A stretch of DNA of 6,636 nt from Prevotellaceae bacterium (GTDB lineage: Bacteria > Bacteroidota > Bacteroidia > Bacteroidales > Bacteroidaceae), in assembly GCA_021204545.1 (NCBI GenBank), contig JAJPZF010000019.1, positions 1-6,636 of the forward strand. The letters are read 5' to 3'. Of the stretch, positions 6,630 through 6,636 are shown in pieces; position 1 is the stretch's first letter; each line of letters starts with the position of its first letter. The notes beneath the pieces were generated by a model. That model ran no database searches. It had not been told where the DNA came from and saw only the letters and a program-made list of their open reading frames with translations. A program made the position numbers and the translations under genes.

Positions 6630-6636
6630 TTAAGTG

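Larger units (their letters stand above)
6000..6636. other. Non-coding, GC-rich, repeat- and hairpin-dense region
   Basis: These 637 bp upstream of the operon hold no gene I can support. Open frames exist on both strands, but they encode Arg/Ala/Ser/Pro-rich low-complexity peptides that follow the repeats. By hand count the first three 60-base blocks are about 65-77% GC, above the neighbouring genes. The stretch carries at least six stem-loops, a 22-bp tandem repeat and several scattered direct repeats, listed separately. It most resembles a mosaic of REP/BIME-like intergenic elements. The right end runs into the window edge, so the next gene is not seen. Confidence 0.7.

Noticed and set aside
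6208..6630. 140-residue minus-strand open frame, possible small gene upstream of the operon
   Set aside because: Arg/Ala/Ser-rich, low-complexity peptide that runs through the tandem repeats and hairpins, with no recognisable domain; open frames of this length are expected at this GC content.
6000..6636. tRNA gene, retron msr/msd or integrase attachment site
   Set aside because: No tRNA T-loop signature, no reverse transcriptase and no integrase in the window; hairpins alone do not support any of these.

Overview
The window looks like chromosomal DNA from a Bacteroidota member, plausibly GC-rich Prevotellaceae. The signs are indirect: no Shine-Dalgarno sequence before either gene start, a perfect TAnnTTTG-type -7 box just upstream of the first gene, and protein style. 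The genes themselves are about 60% GC. Nothing in the window fixes the species.

Layout: two large genes run leftwards (minus strand) with the same spacing logic as an operon. The upstream gene (5954 down to 2490) encodes a 1154-residue protein with an N-terminal phospholipase D-type (HxK...GSSN) nuclease domain fused to a complete SNF2/RapA-like helicase motor and a long helical tail. After a 46-bp AT-rich gap comes the second gene (from 2443 leftwards), an Eco57I/PglX-like N6-adenine DNA methyltransferase. It runs off the left edge of the window; 814 residues are visible, all in one open frame without interruption. It carries the YYTP, DPAIGSGAF and NPPY motifs.

Together they form a candidate compact restriction or phage-defence cassette: the methyltransferase would mark self DNA, and the PLD-helicase would translocate on and cut unmarked DNA. 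It shares parts with DISARM (adenine methylase plus SNF2 helicase plus PLD protein), BREX (PglX plus helicase) and NgoAVII/CglI-type ATP-dependent restriction (PLD nuclease plus helicase), but the nuclease and motor are fused in one chain here. Whether other genes belong to the system cannot be seen, because the left edge cuts the operon.

The right 640 bp (6000-6636) contain no convincing gene. They are very GC-rich and packed with hairpins, direct repeats and a tandem array of a 22-bp palindromic unit. This looks like a mosaic of intergenic repetitive elements placed just upstream of the defence-like operon. No tRNA, rRNA, CRISPR array, transposase or integrase was seen.
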